From contig NZ_JACHML010000001.1 in NCBI RefSeq assembly GCF_014208045.1, positions 1,240,001 to 1,304,000 on the forward strand: a DNA stretch of 64,000 nt. Reading direction: 5' to 3'. This document shows, piece by piece, positions 53,761 through 62,616 of the stretch (its first letter is position 1; each line of letters starts with the position of its first letter). The DNA is from Microbacterium thalassium. GTDB taxonomy: Bacteria; Actinomycetota; Actinomycetes; Actinomycetales; Microbacteriaceae. The notes under the pieces are model-generated. The model was not told the DNA's origin. It saw only the letters and a list, made by a program, of their open reading frames with translations, and did no database searches. A program made the position numbers and the translations under genes.

Positions 53761-54656
53761 AGCAGCGCGCGCCCCGCCTCGAGGATGCCGATGAGCTTGG
53801 CCTCCTGCTCGGGGGTGGGGTCGACCAGCGGTGCGCGGACCGAGCCGACCGGCAGACCGCCGATGCGCAGCCCGGCCTTGATCAGCGACACCCCGAAGCC
53901 CGGCGTCTCGTCGCGCAGCGCCACGAGCGGCGTGTAGAAGCCGTCGAGCAGCGCGGTGCGCCGCTCCTCGTCGCCGTCGATGTAGGCGCGGTAGTAGGCG
54001 TTCGCGACCTCGGGGATCATGGCGAACGCGGCCGACGAGTACAGCGGCATGCCGATGCCGCGGTACGCCGCCTGCGAGAGCTCGGCGGTGAGCAGCCCGT
54101 TGAAGAACGCGAAATCGTCGCGGCCCTCGGCCGCCACTGCGCGCACGATCTGCTGCGCGACGGCGAGGTCGCCGGTGCCGTCCTTGAAGCCGACGACCTT
54201 CGGGTTGCGCGCCAGGCGCCGCATCGACTCGACCGAGTACTGCGCGTTCGCGCGGTGGTAAACCACGACGGGCAGGTCGGATGCCGCGGCCACGGCTTCG
54301 ATGTAGGCGACGAGACCGCGCTGCGGACCGCCCACGAGGTACGGCGGCAGCACGAGCAGCGCGTCGGCGCCGGCGTCCGCAGCGCCGCGCGCCAGCTCGA
54401 CCGCCTGGCCGAGCGGGCCGCCGGTGCCGGCGACGACGGGGATGCGTCCGGCGACGGTCTCGGTCGCGGCGCTCACGACCTGGGTGACCTCGGTGGCAGA
54501 CAGGGCGTGGAACTCTCCCGTGCCGCACGCGGGGAAGATCCCTCCGGGCGCATGCGCCAGCGACGTCTCGACGTGCGTGCGCAGCAGGTCGAGGTCGACG
54601 CGGCCGTCGGCGTCGAAGGGCGTCACCGGGAAGAAGAGGATGCCGTCGAAGTTCAT
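53757..54656 (-). CDS. kdgD: 5-dehydro-4-deoxyglucarate dehydratase
   Basis: A 299-residue DHDPS/NAL-family aldolase-like enzyme: FFPVTPFDADGRVD, FPACGTGEFHALS, Y133 (VVYHRANAQYS) and K158 in VVGFKDGTGD, the Schiff-base Lys. PACGTGEF in place of GTTGE marks the KdgD group. It dehydrates and decarboxylates 5-dehydro-4-deoxyglucarate to 2,5-dioxopentanoate. The ATG overlaps the stop of the SDR gene (ATGA). Confidence 0.92.
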   Translation of the reverse strand: MNFDGILFFPVTPFDADGRVDLDLLRTHVETSLAHAPGGIFPACGTGEFHALSATEVTQVVSAATETVAGRIPVVAGTGGPLGQAVELARGAADAGADALLVLPPYLVGGPQRGLVAYIEAVAAASDLPVVVYHRANAQYSVESMRRLARNPKVVGFKDGTGDLAVAQQIVRAVAAEGRDDFAFFNGLLTAELSQAAYRGIGMPLYSSAAFAMIPEVANAYYRAYIDGDEERRTALLDGFYTPLVALRDETPGFGVSLIKAGLRIGGLPVGSVRAPLVDPTPEQEAKLIGILEAGRALL

Positions 54657-55600
54657 GCCGGAACGTCCTTTCGGTTCGTGATGTCGAGGGCGTCGGCCAT
54701 GGCGGGCTCCCCGAGTTCGCCGCGCCAGGTGCGGGTCGGGCGCCAGCCCAGCATCCGCCGCGCCTTGGCGTTCGAGAACGCGGGCGCCGTGCCCGTGAGG
54801 ACCGACGCGACGTGGTCGCTGCCCGGCACGAACCGCGGCATCAGGTCTGCGAGCGGCTCACGCGCGAGCGCGTCGTCGGCGCCGACGAAGAACGTCTCGG
54901 CGTTGGGGATGTCGGGGAGAGCCTCGAGGAGCGTGTCGACGAAGCCGGCGACGTCGCGGGCGTCGACGTAGTTGAACAGCGCGGGAGCCGACAGCGCGGG
55001 GTCGGCGAGGCGTTCGAGGACCGTGTGGCCCTGCTGCGTGGGTGCTCCCGCCCACTCCTCGGGGGCGATGACGTAGCACGGGCGGAACGCCGCGAAGCGC
55101 GTCGCGTCGCCGGTCTGCCGCGCGAACATCGCGATCGTCTGCTCGGCGAGGTGCTTCGACAGCGCGTACGCGTTCCACGGCTTCGGGGGCGTGTCCTCGT
55201 CGAGGGGGAAGCGGTCCGGGAGCCAGCCGGTCGGCGCGCCGTAGCCGAGGACGGTCGGGCTCGACGCCGTGACGATCTTCGGGATGCCGGCGGCGATGCC
55301 CGCTCCCACGGTGTTCAGCGCGAGCGCCGCGTTGGTGCGCAGGATGACGTCCTCGGGCGCGCTGAAGGGCACTGCGATCGCGGCGAGGTGGATGAGGGCG
55401 TCTGCGCGTGCGTCGGCGACGGCGCGGGTGGCGGCATCCGGGTCCGTCAGGTCGACCGCGACCTGCGGGATCTCGGCCAGCTCGGGCGCGTCCGAGACGG
55501 CGCGGTCGAACGAGACGATGTCGTGGCCGACCGCCGCGAGCCCTGCGACGAGGCTCCGCCCGAGGCGGCCGGCGCCCCCGGTGATGATGATGCGGCTCAC
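54653..55600 (-). CDS. NAD-dependent epimerase/dehydratase, possible uronate dehydrogenase
   Basis: A 315-residue extended SDR: IIITGGAGRLGRSLV is the NAD site, TASSPTVLGYG the Ser region and Y145-ALS-K149 the catalytic pair. Its place beside a cycloisomerase-like enzyme, kdgD and a KGSA dehydrogenase suggests uronate dehydrogenase (Udh), although Udh is usually about 265 residues and this protein is longer. GTG 55600 overlaps the Gfo/Idh stop. Confidence 0.78.
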   Translation of the reverse strand: MSRIIITGGAGRLGRSLVAGLAAVGHDIVSFDRAVSDAPELAEIPQVAVDLTDPDAATRAVADARADALIHLAAIAVPFSAPEDVILRTNAALALNTVGAGIAAGIPKIVTASSPTVLGYGAPTGWLPDRFPLDEDTPPKPWNAYALSKHLAEQTIAMFARQTGDATRFAAFRPCYVIAPEEWAGAPTQQGHTVLERLADPALSAPALFNYVDARDVAGFVDTLLEALPDIPNAETFFVGADDALAREPLADLMPRFVPGSDHVASVLTGTAPAFSNAKARRMLGWRPTRTWRGELGEPAMADALDITNRKDVPA

Positions 55601-56940
55601 GCGCGCGCCTTCGCGTCCTCGGACAGGAAGCGGATGCCGAGGTCGGCGGTCTCCACCGGCAGCCCCGTCGCGAGCGAGCGGTTGCCGGCGATGCCGACCG
55701 CGATCGCGCGGACGCCGTCGCGCCAGTCGGCGGGGCGCGCGAGCGGGTCGTCGCCGGGGCCCTCGAAGACGTCGCGCAGCAGCAGCTGGTCGCCGCCGCC
55801 GTGGCCGCCGGCGAGGTTCTCGATCTCGACCTCGTACGGGGCTTCCCAGTGGCGCTGCACGAGCAGGCGCTCGCCCTCGGGGCGCAGCGATCCCGAGGCG
55901 CCGGCATCCGAGGCGCTGGGGTCGAGGACCGGGTGCAGGCCCTCGTCGGCCAGCACGGCGCCCCGCTCGATGACGTCGAGCTCGGCGCGACCCTCGGTGC
56001 CGTTGACCGCGACGCGATAGCCCTCCCATGGAGCGTGGGCGTTGAGGGAGTAGCTCAGCGTCGCGCCCGAGAGGTAGTCGACGACGAGGGCGAGGTTGTC
56101 CTCGATCGTGATGCCCTCGCTGAAGACGTCGAGGTCGCGGCGGTAGCCGTCGTGCTGCTCGGCCTCGAGGTAGAGGGCCGTCAGGCGCGCGTCGTCGCGC
56201 AGGTCGAGCTCGAAGGCGTCCGCTCCATCGTGCGTGCCGCGCTCGGGGCGGCCGGTGATCCCGCGGGCGGCGGCGTTCTCGGCGCCGTAGAAGCGCAGGC
56301 CGCCGCTGGCGAACACACGACGCGGAGCCGAGCGGATCCACCAGTTGACGAGGTCGAAGTGGTGGCTGGACTTGTGGACGAGCAGGCCCCCGGAGTTCTT
56401 CTTCTCGCGGTGCCAGCGGCGGAAGTAGTCGGCGCCGTGCTTGGTGTCGAGCATCCACGAGAAGTCGATGCTCGTCACCTGGCCGATGAGGCCGTCCTGG
56501 ATGACCTGGCGGAGTGCCGAGTTGCGCGGCGAGTAGCGGTAGTTGAAGGTGATGACGACCTCGCGGCCGGTGCGCTCGATGGCGTCCTCGATCGCCGCGG
56601 CGCTGGGTCCGTCGATCGTGAGCGGCTTCTCGACGACGACGTCGGCGCCGGCATCCAGCGAGCGGACGATGAGTTCGGCGTGCAGGTCGTCGCGGGCGCA
56701 GATGATGACGCGGTCGACCTGCTCGTCGGCGATCATCGCCTCGAGATCGCCGGGGGTGTGGACGGCGGGCGTGGGGGAGCCTGCGGCGGTGACCAGGTCG
56801 GCGTAGAACTGCGCTCGCACCGGGTTCGGCTCGCAGATGGCGACGAGGCTCGCGGTGTCGGAGTACGTGCCGAGGATCGCGTCGACGTACATCTGGGCGC
56901 GGTGGCCGGCGCCCACGAGCGCGTAGCGGCGGTGGCTCAT
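55597..56940 (-). CDS. Gfo/Idh/MocA-family oxidoreductase
   Basis: A 447-residue NAD(P)-dependent dehydrogenase: YALVGAGHRAQMYVDAIL is the Rossmann site, VVVEKPLT holds E104-K105-P106, and YSPRNSALRQVIQDGLIGQVTSIDF and GGLLVHKSSHHFDLVNWW form the substrate domain. The family oxidises or reduces sugars and sugar acids. AAGGAGAGAC precedes the ATG. It is first in the operon and a LacI-type site lies just upstream. Confidence 0.9.
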   Translation of the reverse strand: MSHRRYALVGAGHRAQMYVDAILGTYSDTASLVAICEPNPVRAQFYADLVTAAGSPTPAVHTPGDLEAMIADEQVDRVIICARDDLHAELIVRSLDAGADVVVEKPLTIDGPSAAAIEDAIERTGREVVITFNYRYSPRNSALRQVIQDGLIGQVTSIDFSWMLDTKHGADYFRRWHREKKNSGGLLVHKSSHHFDLVNWWIRSAPRRVFASGGLRFYGAENAAARGITGRPERGTHDGADAFELDLRDDARLTALYLEAEQHDGYRRDLDVFSEGITIEDNLALVVDYLSGATLSYSLNAHAPWEGYRVAVNGTEGRAELDVIERGAVLADEGLHPVLDPSASDAGASGSLRPEGERLLVQRHWEAPYEVEIENLAGGHGGGDQLLLRDVFEGPGDDPLARPADWRDGVRAIAVGIAGNRSLATGLPVETADLGIRFLSEDAKARA

Positions 56941-56951
56941 GTCTCTCCTTC

Positions 56952-56965
56952 AGGAAACGTTTTCT
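56952..56965. promoter_or_regulatory. LacI-type operator before the uronate-type operon
   Basis: AGGAAACGTTTTCT is a near-palindrome centred on ACGT, with 12 of 14 positions symmetric, about 12 bases before the Gfo/Idh start. It is close to the site at 59319 and likely belongs to a LacI protein encoded next door. Confidence 0.65.
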
Positions 56966-57029
56966 CAGCGTAGCACGGCAAGCGTTGTCCCGGGAGGGCT
57001 CCTGCCGCCCCGCATCCGCACGAACTAGC

Positions 57030-57086
57030 GCTGAGGCCCGCACATCCCGCTGAGGCCCGCACATCCTGCTGAGACCCGTGCGTCTC
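57030..57086. repeat. Three 19-bp tandem repeats after the LacI gene
   Basis: Units GCTGAGGCCCGCACATCCC (57030-57048), the same ending in T (57049-57067), and a diverged third copy (57068-57086). The third copy, with GGGTCTCAG at 57092-57100, also makes a 9-bp hairpin that touches the LacI stop codon at 57097. Confidence 0.78.
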
Positions 57087-57096
57087 GTTGGGGGTC

Positions 57097-58149
57097 TCAG
57101 TCGAATTCGTTGGTCTCGGCGTCACCGGAGTCAGCGGCGACACCGCCCGCGGCGGGGCCGCGCGGGCCGGTGGTGCCCCGGGCGACCAGTTCGGGACGGA
57201 GCCAGAGCGGATCCCGGGGCGCCTCGCCCTCGAGCAGCCCGCGCATGCGCGCCCATGCCTGGGCGCCGAGCTGCGCCGCCGGGACCGTCGCCGTCGTCAG
57301 AGGCGGCGACGTGTAGCGGGCGAACGGGATGTCGTCGAAGCCGACGACGGACAGATCGTCGGGCACGCGGCATCCCGCCGCCTGCACGGCGCTCAGCAGT
57401 CCCATCGCGACCAGGTCGTTGAAGGCGAGTGCGGCGGTCGCACCGCTGGAGATCACGGCATCCGCGGACGCGGCGCCGGCGTCGAAGTCGACGCCGCAGG
57501 GGAGCTCCTCGATCGCGACGTCGGGGTGGGATGCGGCGAAGGCGGCGATGGCCTCGAGGCGCGAGGTGTTCGCGACGCTGCGTGCGACGCCCGACAGGAA
57601 CACCATGCTGCGGTGACCGAGCGCGTACAGAAGGTCCAGCTCGTCGGTGAGGGCGCTGCGGTAGTCGGCGCGCACGGCGGGCACGTCGTCCGACGATCGA
57701 TTGACCAGGACGACGGGTCTGAGTCCGCCGACCAGCCGGTCGAGCTCGGCCTGCGGCATGCGCGGCGCGCACAGGATGACGCCGTCGGTGCGGCGGCGGG
57801 TCGTCGCGGCCAGGGCACGCTCCTCATCCACCGACTCCGCAGAGTCGGCGACGAGCACGTGATAGTCGTCCGCGGCGGCTGCGCGGCTGAGCCCGCGCAG
57901 GATGGCCTGGAACGTGGGGTTGCCGAGGTCGGGCACGACGACCGCGACGGTCTGGGTGCGGCCGAGGACGAGGCTGCGGGCGACCGGGCTCGCGGTGTAC
58001 TCGAGTTCGGCGGCCGCCTGCTGCACGCGCGCGACGAGTGCGGGGTCGACCGTGGGGTTGCCGTTGAGGGCACGCGAGACCGTCGACAGCGATACACCGG
58101 CGCGCGCGGCGACGTCGTTGATCGTCACGCCCTTGGGTCCTCGCGGCAT
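57097..58149 (-). CDS. LacI-family regulator, upstream of the uronate-type operon
   Basis: A 350-residue LacI/GalR protein: VTINDVAARAGVSLSTVSRALNGNPTVDP is the head, VAVVVPDLGNPTFQAILRG, LAFNDLVAMGLLSAV and VGFDDIPFARYTSPPLTT the sensor. GAGGAGG precedes the ATG. It precedes the Gfo/Idh operon on the same strand and has a perfect AGGAAGCGCTTCCT site upstream, consistent with autoregulation. It probably controls the uronate-type genes. Confidence 0.87.
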   Translation of the reverse strand: MPRGPKGVTINDVAARAGVSLSTVSRALNGNPTVDPALVARVQQAAAELEYTASPVARSLVLGRTQTVAVVVPDLGNPTFQAILRGLSRAAAADDYHVLVADSAESVDEERALAATTRRRTDGVILCAPRMPQAELDRLVGGLRPVVLVNRSSDDVPAVRADYRSALTDELDLLYALGHRSMVFLSGVARSVANTSRLEAIAAFAASHPDVAIEELPCGVDFDAGAASADAVISSGATAALAFNDLVAMGLLSAVQAAGCRVPDDLSVVGFDDIPFARYTSPPLTTATVPAAQLGAQAWARMRGLLEGEAPRDPLWLRPELVARGTTGPRGPAAGGVAADSGDAETNEFD

Positions 58150-58181
58150 CCGTCCTCCTCGTCGGTGGTCAGCCTAGCGTC

Positions 58182-58229
58182 AGGAAGCGCTTCCTCATGT
58201 GTGGCCGGACTGCCGTGGAGCGCTTGCCA
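58182..58229. promoter_or_regulatory. LacI-type operators between two LacI genes
   Basis: AGGAAGCGCTTCCT (58182-58195) is a perfect 14-base palindrome. TGGAGCGCTTGCCA (58216-58229) is a weaker one with the same AGCGCT centre, 34 bases away. They lie between the two tandem LacI genes, before the regulator that starts at 58149. Confidence 0.72.
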
Positions 58230-58236
58230 CCGCGCG

Positions 58237-59274
58237 TCAGGCGCGGACGGGGGTGCTGCCGCGCACGACGACGTCGAGGGCGAGCGGGGGCTGCGACGCA
58301 TCCCACTCCTCATCGAGCACGGCGCGGAGGGCGCGGTAGCCGACCTCTTCGAGGGGAACGTGCACGGTCGTCAGCCCGGGGCGGATGTCGCGCCCCGTCG
58401 CGATGTCGTCGAAACCGGCGACGGCGATGTCGGACCCGACGAATCGGCCGGCCTCCCGGACCGCCGACATGACGCCGATCGCGACGACGTCGCTGATGCC
58501 GAACACCAGGGTTCCGGCCGGAACACTCTGCTCGGCGAGCAGACGCGCGGTCGCCTCGTACCCGGCATCGCGTGTGAAGCCGGCGCGGATGACCTCGCGG
58601 ACCTGACCGCCGCCGGCGGTGAAGCCCTCGCTGAACCCGGCGATGCGGTCATCCGACGTGTGCACGCCCTCGCGGGCGCCGATGATGACGACGTCGCGGT
58701 ATCCGAGGGTCGTGAGGTGCCGGCCGAGAGCCCGCGATCCGGTGCGGTTGTCCACGACGACCGAGCGGATGTCGCCCTCAGCCGGGCCGAGCGCCACGAC
58801 GCGTCCGCCCATCCCCTGGAACGCCTCGAGCTCGGGCTCCAGGACGGCCGCCTCGGGCCCGCCGGTGCGGGACGCCGCGAGGATCAGACCGCGCGGGCGC
58901 TGGCCGCGCAGGGCCCGCACCAGCCTCGCTTCGCGCTGCGGGTCGCGCTCGGTGATGGCGATCGTCACGACCAGCCCGGCCTCGTCGGCGCCGCGCGCGA
59001 CGCCCGAGGCGAGCTGTGCGAAGTACGGGTCGGCGATGTCGGCGACCAGCAGGGCGACGATCGCGGCGGTGCCGCGCGCGGTCGCCTGCGCCGACAGGTT
59101 CGCCGTGTAGCCGAGCTTGTCGGCCGCGGCTTCGACGCGCTCGCGGTAGCTCTCGGCGACCTTGCGGGTCGAGCCGTTCAGCACGCGCGATGCCGTCGCG
59201 AGCGACACGCCGGCTTCGCGTGCGACATCGTGCAGTGTCGCCGCGCCTCGGGTCGGCGTCGCGGACTCGCTCAC
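58237..59274 (-). CDS. LacI-family regulator, divergent from the GH127 gene
   Basis: A 345-residue LacI/GalR protein: ATLHDVAREAGVSLATASRVLNGSTRKV is the head and IVALLVADIADPYFAQLASG, FGISDVVAIGVMSAV and AGFDDIATGRDIRPGLTTVHVP the sensor. GTG 59274 is preceded by TAGACT at seven bases, so it may be leaderless; longer in-frame starts run through the promoter. It is divergent from the arabinofuranosidase gene and an AGGAAACGTTTTCCT-type site lies between. Confidence 0.87.
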   Translation of the reverse strand: MSESATPTRGAATLHDVAREAGVSLATASRVLNGSTRKVAESYRERVEAAADKLGYTANLSAQATARGTAAIVALLVADIADPYFAQLASGVARGADEAGLVVTIAITERDPQREARLVRALRGQRPRGLILAASRTGGPEAAVLEPELEAFQGMGGRVVALGPAEGDIRSVVVDNRTGSRALGRHLTTLGYRDVVIIGAREGVHTSDDRIAGFSEGFTAGGGQVREVIRAGFTRDAGYEATARLLAEQSVPAGTLVFGISDVVAIGVMSAVREAGRFVGSDIAVAGFDDIATGRDIRPGLTTVHVPLEEVGYRALRAVLDEEWDASQPPLALDVVVRGSTPVRA

Positions 59275-59318
59275 GGTCTTGAGTCTAGGCTGTCGACCGT
59301 GAAAACCGTGGGATGCGC

Positions 59319-59333
59319 AGGAAACGTTTTCCT
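59319..59333. promoter_or_regulatory. LacI-type operator before the GH127 gene
   Basis: AGGAAACGTTTTCCT is a near-palindrome centred on ACGT, 13 bases before the GTG start of the GH127 gene and 45 before the divergent LacI gene. It matches the site at 56952. Confidence 0.7.
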
Positions 59334-59345
59334 CCGGGAGCTCCG

Positions 59346-61646
59346 GTGACCGGCGTCGCGCTGCCGCGCTTCCTGCCGGCCGACGCGGTCCGGCTCGACG
59401 GCGGCCCCGCGCTGGCCGCGCAGCAGACCGTGCGAGACACGCTGCTGCGGCTCGACCCCGACAGGCTCCTCGCCCCCTTCCGGCGCGAGGCCGGACTGCC
59501 GGCCCGGGCACCCGGGTACGGCGGCTGGGAAGCCGACGGGCTCGACGGACACACCGCCGGGCACGTGCTGTCGGCGTCGAGCCGGCTGGCCGCGACGACC
59601 GGCGACGGCGCGATCGCAGCGCTCGCCGCGCACCTGGCGGACGGCATCCGGGAATGCCAGCGGGCCATCGGCACCGGGTACGTCGGGGGAGTGCCCGACG
59701 GCGCCGCGCTGTGGGACGAGATCCTCACCGGACGGGTCGACGCGGGCGCGTTTCATCTGAACGGCCGGTGGGTGCCGCTCTACAACCTGCACAAGACGCT
59801 TGCGGGGCTCCTCGACGCCGTCGAGCACCTCGGTCTGGACTCGGCGGATGCGGCGCTCGAGCAGTTCGGCGCGTGGTGGCTGCGCACCGCGGGCCGGATC
59901 GACGACGAGAGATTCGAGCGGATGCTGCAGACCGAGTTCGGCGGCATGACCGAAGTCTTCGCGCGCCTCGCGGTGCTGCGACGCGACCCCGCGCACCTCG
60001 CCCTCGCCCGGCGGTTCGCCCGTCGCGCGCTCGTCGAACCGCTCGCGGCGGGGCGCGACGAGCTCGACGGACTGCACGCGAACACCCAGATCCCGGTGGT
60101 GGTGGGCTGCGCCGCGATCGAGCGCGCCGCGCGCGAGATCGCGCCCGAGCTCGTCGCCGACATCGTGGCGCGCGAGGGAGCGGCGGCGCGCTTCTTCTTC
60201 GACCGGGTCGCCCGCGTGCGCAGCGTCCCGATCGGCGGCGACAGCGTGCGCGAGCACTTCCCGCCGGCATCCGATCTCGCCACGATGTTCACCGCGCGCG
60301 AGGGCCCCGAGTCGTGCAACACCGTGAACATGATCGCGCTCGCCGCGCACCTGCATGTCCTGACCGGCGACGACGCGTACCTCGCGTGGGCGGAGCGGGC
60401 ACGGGTCGATCATGTGATGTCGGCGCAGCATCCCGAGCACGGCGGACTGGTGTACTTCACGTCGCAGCGTCCCGGTCACTACCGGGTGTACTCGCCCGAG
60501 GCGGAGGGCTTCTGGTGCTGCATGGGGTCGGGGTTCGAAGCCCAGTCCCGTCACGGCGCGCTGGCGTTCGGCGAGGCGGGGGACGAGCTGCGCATCAACG
60601 CCCTCATCGCCACGACCGCGCGCTGGCGCGGCCTCACCGTCACGCTGCGGACTGCGCCGGCAGCGGACGGCGCCGACGGGTGGGAGGTCGAGGTCGCCGC
60701 CGATCGTCCGGTGCGCCGGGCGCTCAGCATCCTCATCCCCGACGGCGCCGACGTAGCGGCACGCGTCGAGGTCGCCGACGACGTGACGGCGGTCGCCGCG
60801 GGGGAACGCTGGCGCACCGCCCGCACCTGGACGGGCGTGACCCGCCTGCGGCTCGCCGTGCCGCGCGCGCTGCGCGTCGAGCGGTCCCCCGACGGGTCCG
60901 CGTGGGGCTGGGTGATCGACGGCCCCGACGTGCTGGCGCTGCGGATCCCCGACGACGCCGTCGAGTACCGCGGCACCGCCGCGCGCATGGGGCATATCGC
61001 GCGCGGACCGCTGCGCCCGCTCGCCGGCGCGCCGATGATCGATCCCGCGGACCTCGCGACGGCCGAGCGGCTCGAGGGCGGGCGTGTGCGCGTACCGACC
61101 GTCGACGGCGGGTCCATCGTGCTGGAGCCGTTCGCCCGGATCCACGACGCGCGGTACACGGTCGCCTTCCCGCTCGCGGACGCGGCGTCGGCCGAGGCGC
61201 GCCGGGCCGAGCTCGAGCGCATCGACGAGGCGTCGCTCGGGATGGATGCCCGAACGCTCGACGTCGTCGCATTCGGCGAGCAGCAACCGGAGTCCGATCA
61301 CGGCCTCGAGGCAACCGACGAGGACCAGGGGGCGCAAGCCGGCGACCGCTGGCGCCGTACGCGCGGTGCGATCCGTGTGACGCTGCGCGACTGGACCGGC
61401 ACCGCCGACCGGATCCGTCTGACGTGGCTGGCGCCGAGTGAGCCCGCGGGCCTGCGGGTGAGGGTCGGCGACGAGACCGTGCTCGACGAGACCGTGCCGC
61501 CGGGCGGATCGCCCGGCTCGCGCGAGGTGCGGCTGCCGGAGGGGAGCGCCGGAGCGGTCGAGCTCGCGGTGACGATCGAGGCGCGCGACGGCAGCACACC
61601 GCGACTGCGCGAGCTGCGCGTGCTGTGTCCGGCATCCGATCGCTGA
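59346..61646 (+). CDS. Beta-L-arabinofuranosidase, glycoside hydrolase family 127
   Basis: A 766-residue DUF1680/GH127 protein. E322 and C324 in GPESCNTVNM and C391-C392 in GFWCCMGSGFE are the segments that bind zinc and hold the Cys nucleophile in HypBA1-type enzymes. YNLHKTLAGLLDA, FGGMTEVFARLA and HANTQIPVVVG are typical of the helical barrel, followed by beta domains. No signal peptide, so it acts on imported arabino-oligosaccharides. GTG 59346 follows GGGAG; the in-frame ATG 59313 is rejected because it would place the operator in the gene. Confidence 0.9.
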   Translation: MTGVALPRFLPADAVRLDGGPALAAQQTVRDTLLRLDPDRLLAPFRREAGLPARAPGYGGWEADGLDGHTAGHVLSASSRLAATTGDGAIAALAAHLADGIRECQRAIGTGYVGGVPDGAALWDEILTGRVDAGAFHLNGRWVPLYNLHKTLAGLLDAVEHLGLDSADAALEQFGAWWLRTAGRIDDERFERMLQTEFGGMTEVFARLAVLRRDPAHLALARRFARRALVEPLAAGRDELDGLHANTQIPVVVGCAAIERAAREIAPELVADIVAREGAAARFFFDRVARVRSVPIGGDSVREHFPPASDLATMFTAREGPESCNTVNMIALAAHLHVLTGDDAYLAWAERARVDHVMSAQHPEHGGLVYFTSQRPGHYRVYSPEAEGFWCCMGSGFEAQSRHGALAFGEAGDELRINALIATTARWRGLTVTLRTAPAADGADGWEVEVAADRPVRRALSILIPDGADVAARVEVADDVTAVAAGERWRTARTWTGVTRLRLAVPRALRVERSPDGSAWGWVIDGPDVLALRIPDDAVEYRGTAARMGHIARGPLRPLAGAPMIDPADLATAERLEGGRVRVPTVDGGSIVLEPFARIHDARYTVAFPLADAASAEARRAELERIDEASLGMDARTLDVVAFGEQQPESDHGLEATDEDQGAQAGDRWRRTRGAIRVTLRDWTGTADRIRLTWLAPSEPAGLRVRVGDETVLDETVPPGGSPGSREVRLPEGSAGAVELAVTIEARDGSTPRLRELRVLCPASDR

Positions 61647-61667
61647 CACGATCGCGAGACGCACGAA

Positions 61668-61716
61668 ACGGGCCGACCCGGGCGACACCGCGTCAGGTGC
61701 GCCCGGATCGGCCCGT
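61668..61716. terminator. Bidirectional terminator between convergent genes
   Basis: ACGGGCCGACCCGGGCGACA (61668-61687) pairs with TGCGCCCGGATCGGCCCGT (61698-61716) over about 18 positions with two mismatches and a 10-base loop, between the GH127 and isomerase stops. Confidence 0.75.
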
Positions 61717-61734
61717 GCTGTGGCTTCCGGCCTG

Positions 61735-62616
61735 TCAGCCCGCGACGGATGCCGCCAGGTGCGGCGACACCGCAGCGCCGAAGCCCGCGGCCGTCTCGCG
61801 CACGATGGTGTCGGCATCCTTCGCCCAGATGTCGGCGTTGAAGATCTCGACCTCGATGTCGCGGTCGTACCCGGTCGTCTCGACGGCGCGCGTGAGCGAC
61901 GCGAAGTCGATGACGCCGTCGCCGGGGTAGTGCCGGCTGAGCAGCACGTCGCTGGCGAGCGGCGTCTTCCAGTCGCACACCTGATACGTCGCGATGCGGC
62001 CCTCGCGGCCCGCGCGCTCGATGGAGGCGAGCACGTCGGGGTCCCACCAGATGTGGAAGGTGTCGACGGTGACGCCGACGACCTCGGGCTCGAAGTCCGC
62101 CGCGATGTCGAGGGCCTGACCGAGCGTCGAGACGATGCAGCGGTCCGAGGCGTACATCGGATGCAGCGGCTCGATCGCCAGTTGCACGCCCGCCGCCTTC
62201 GCGTACGGCGCGAGTTCTCCGATGGCGTCGCGGACGCGCTCGCGCGCGCCGATCAGGTCGCGGGAGCCCTCGGGGAGGCCGCCGGCGACGAGCACCAGCA
62301 CCGGGCAGGACCCGGGGGCGCCGGCCGCCGCGAGCGTGGCGGCCTCGTCGATCGCGAGCCTGTTGTCGTCGATCGAGGCTCGGCGCTCGGGGCCCTCGGG
62401 CATCGTGAAGAAGCCCGAGCGGCAGTGCGTCGAGAAGCGCAGGCCGGAGTCCGCGAGCATCTTCGCCGCCGTGGACAGGCCGACCTCCTGGACGGGCTCA
62501 CGCCACAGGCCGATCGCCTGCACGCCGGCATCCGCGGTGGCGCGCAGCGCTTCGGCGAGGCTCGCGTGCTTGACGGTGCCCTGGTTGATGGACAGGCGCG
62601 GGTCGGGGGTGCTCAT
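61735..62616 (-). CDS. Sugar phosphate isomerase/epimerase (xylose-isomerase-like TIM barrel)
   Basis: A 293-residue AP-endonuclease-2-fold protein: LSINQGTVKHASLAEALRA at the start, LAIEPLHPMYASDRCIVSTLGQAL with the metal Glu and His, GVTVDTFHIWWDPD with Asp and His and IEVEIFN with the last Glu. The family interconverts sugars or inosose-like keto sugars. ATG 62616 overlaps the DUF993 stop (ATGA), so the two are one operon. Confidence 0.88.
   Translation of the reverse strand: MSTPDPRLSINQGTVKHASLAEALRATADAGVQAIGLWREPVQEVGLSTAAKMLADSGLRFSTHCRSGFFTMPEGPERRASIDDNRLAIDEAATLAAAGAPGSCPVLVLVAGGLPEGSRDLIGARERVRDAIGELAPYAKAAGVQLAIEPLHPMYASDRCIVSTLGQALDIAADFEPEVVGVTVDTFHIWWDPDVLASIERAGREGRIATYQVCDWKTPLASDVLLSRHYPGDGVIDFASLTRAVETTGYDRDIEVEIFNADIWAKDADTIVRETAAGFGAAVSPHLAASVAG

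Noticed and set aside
57030..57086. CRISPR array
   Set aside because: The 19-bp units are directly tandem with no spacers, and no cas gene is near.
59313..59345. ATG at 59313 as the GH127 start
   Set aside because: It would place the LacI-type operator inside the gene and adds residues without family similarity; GTG 59346 has GGGAG at suitable distance.
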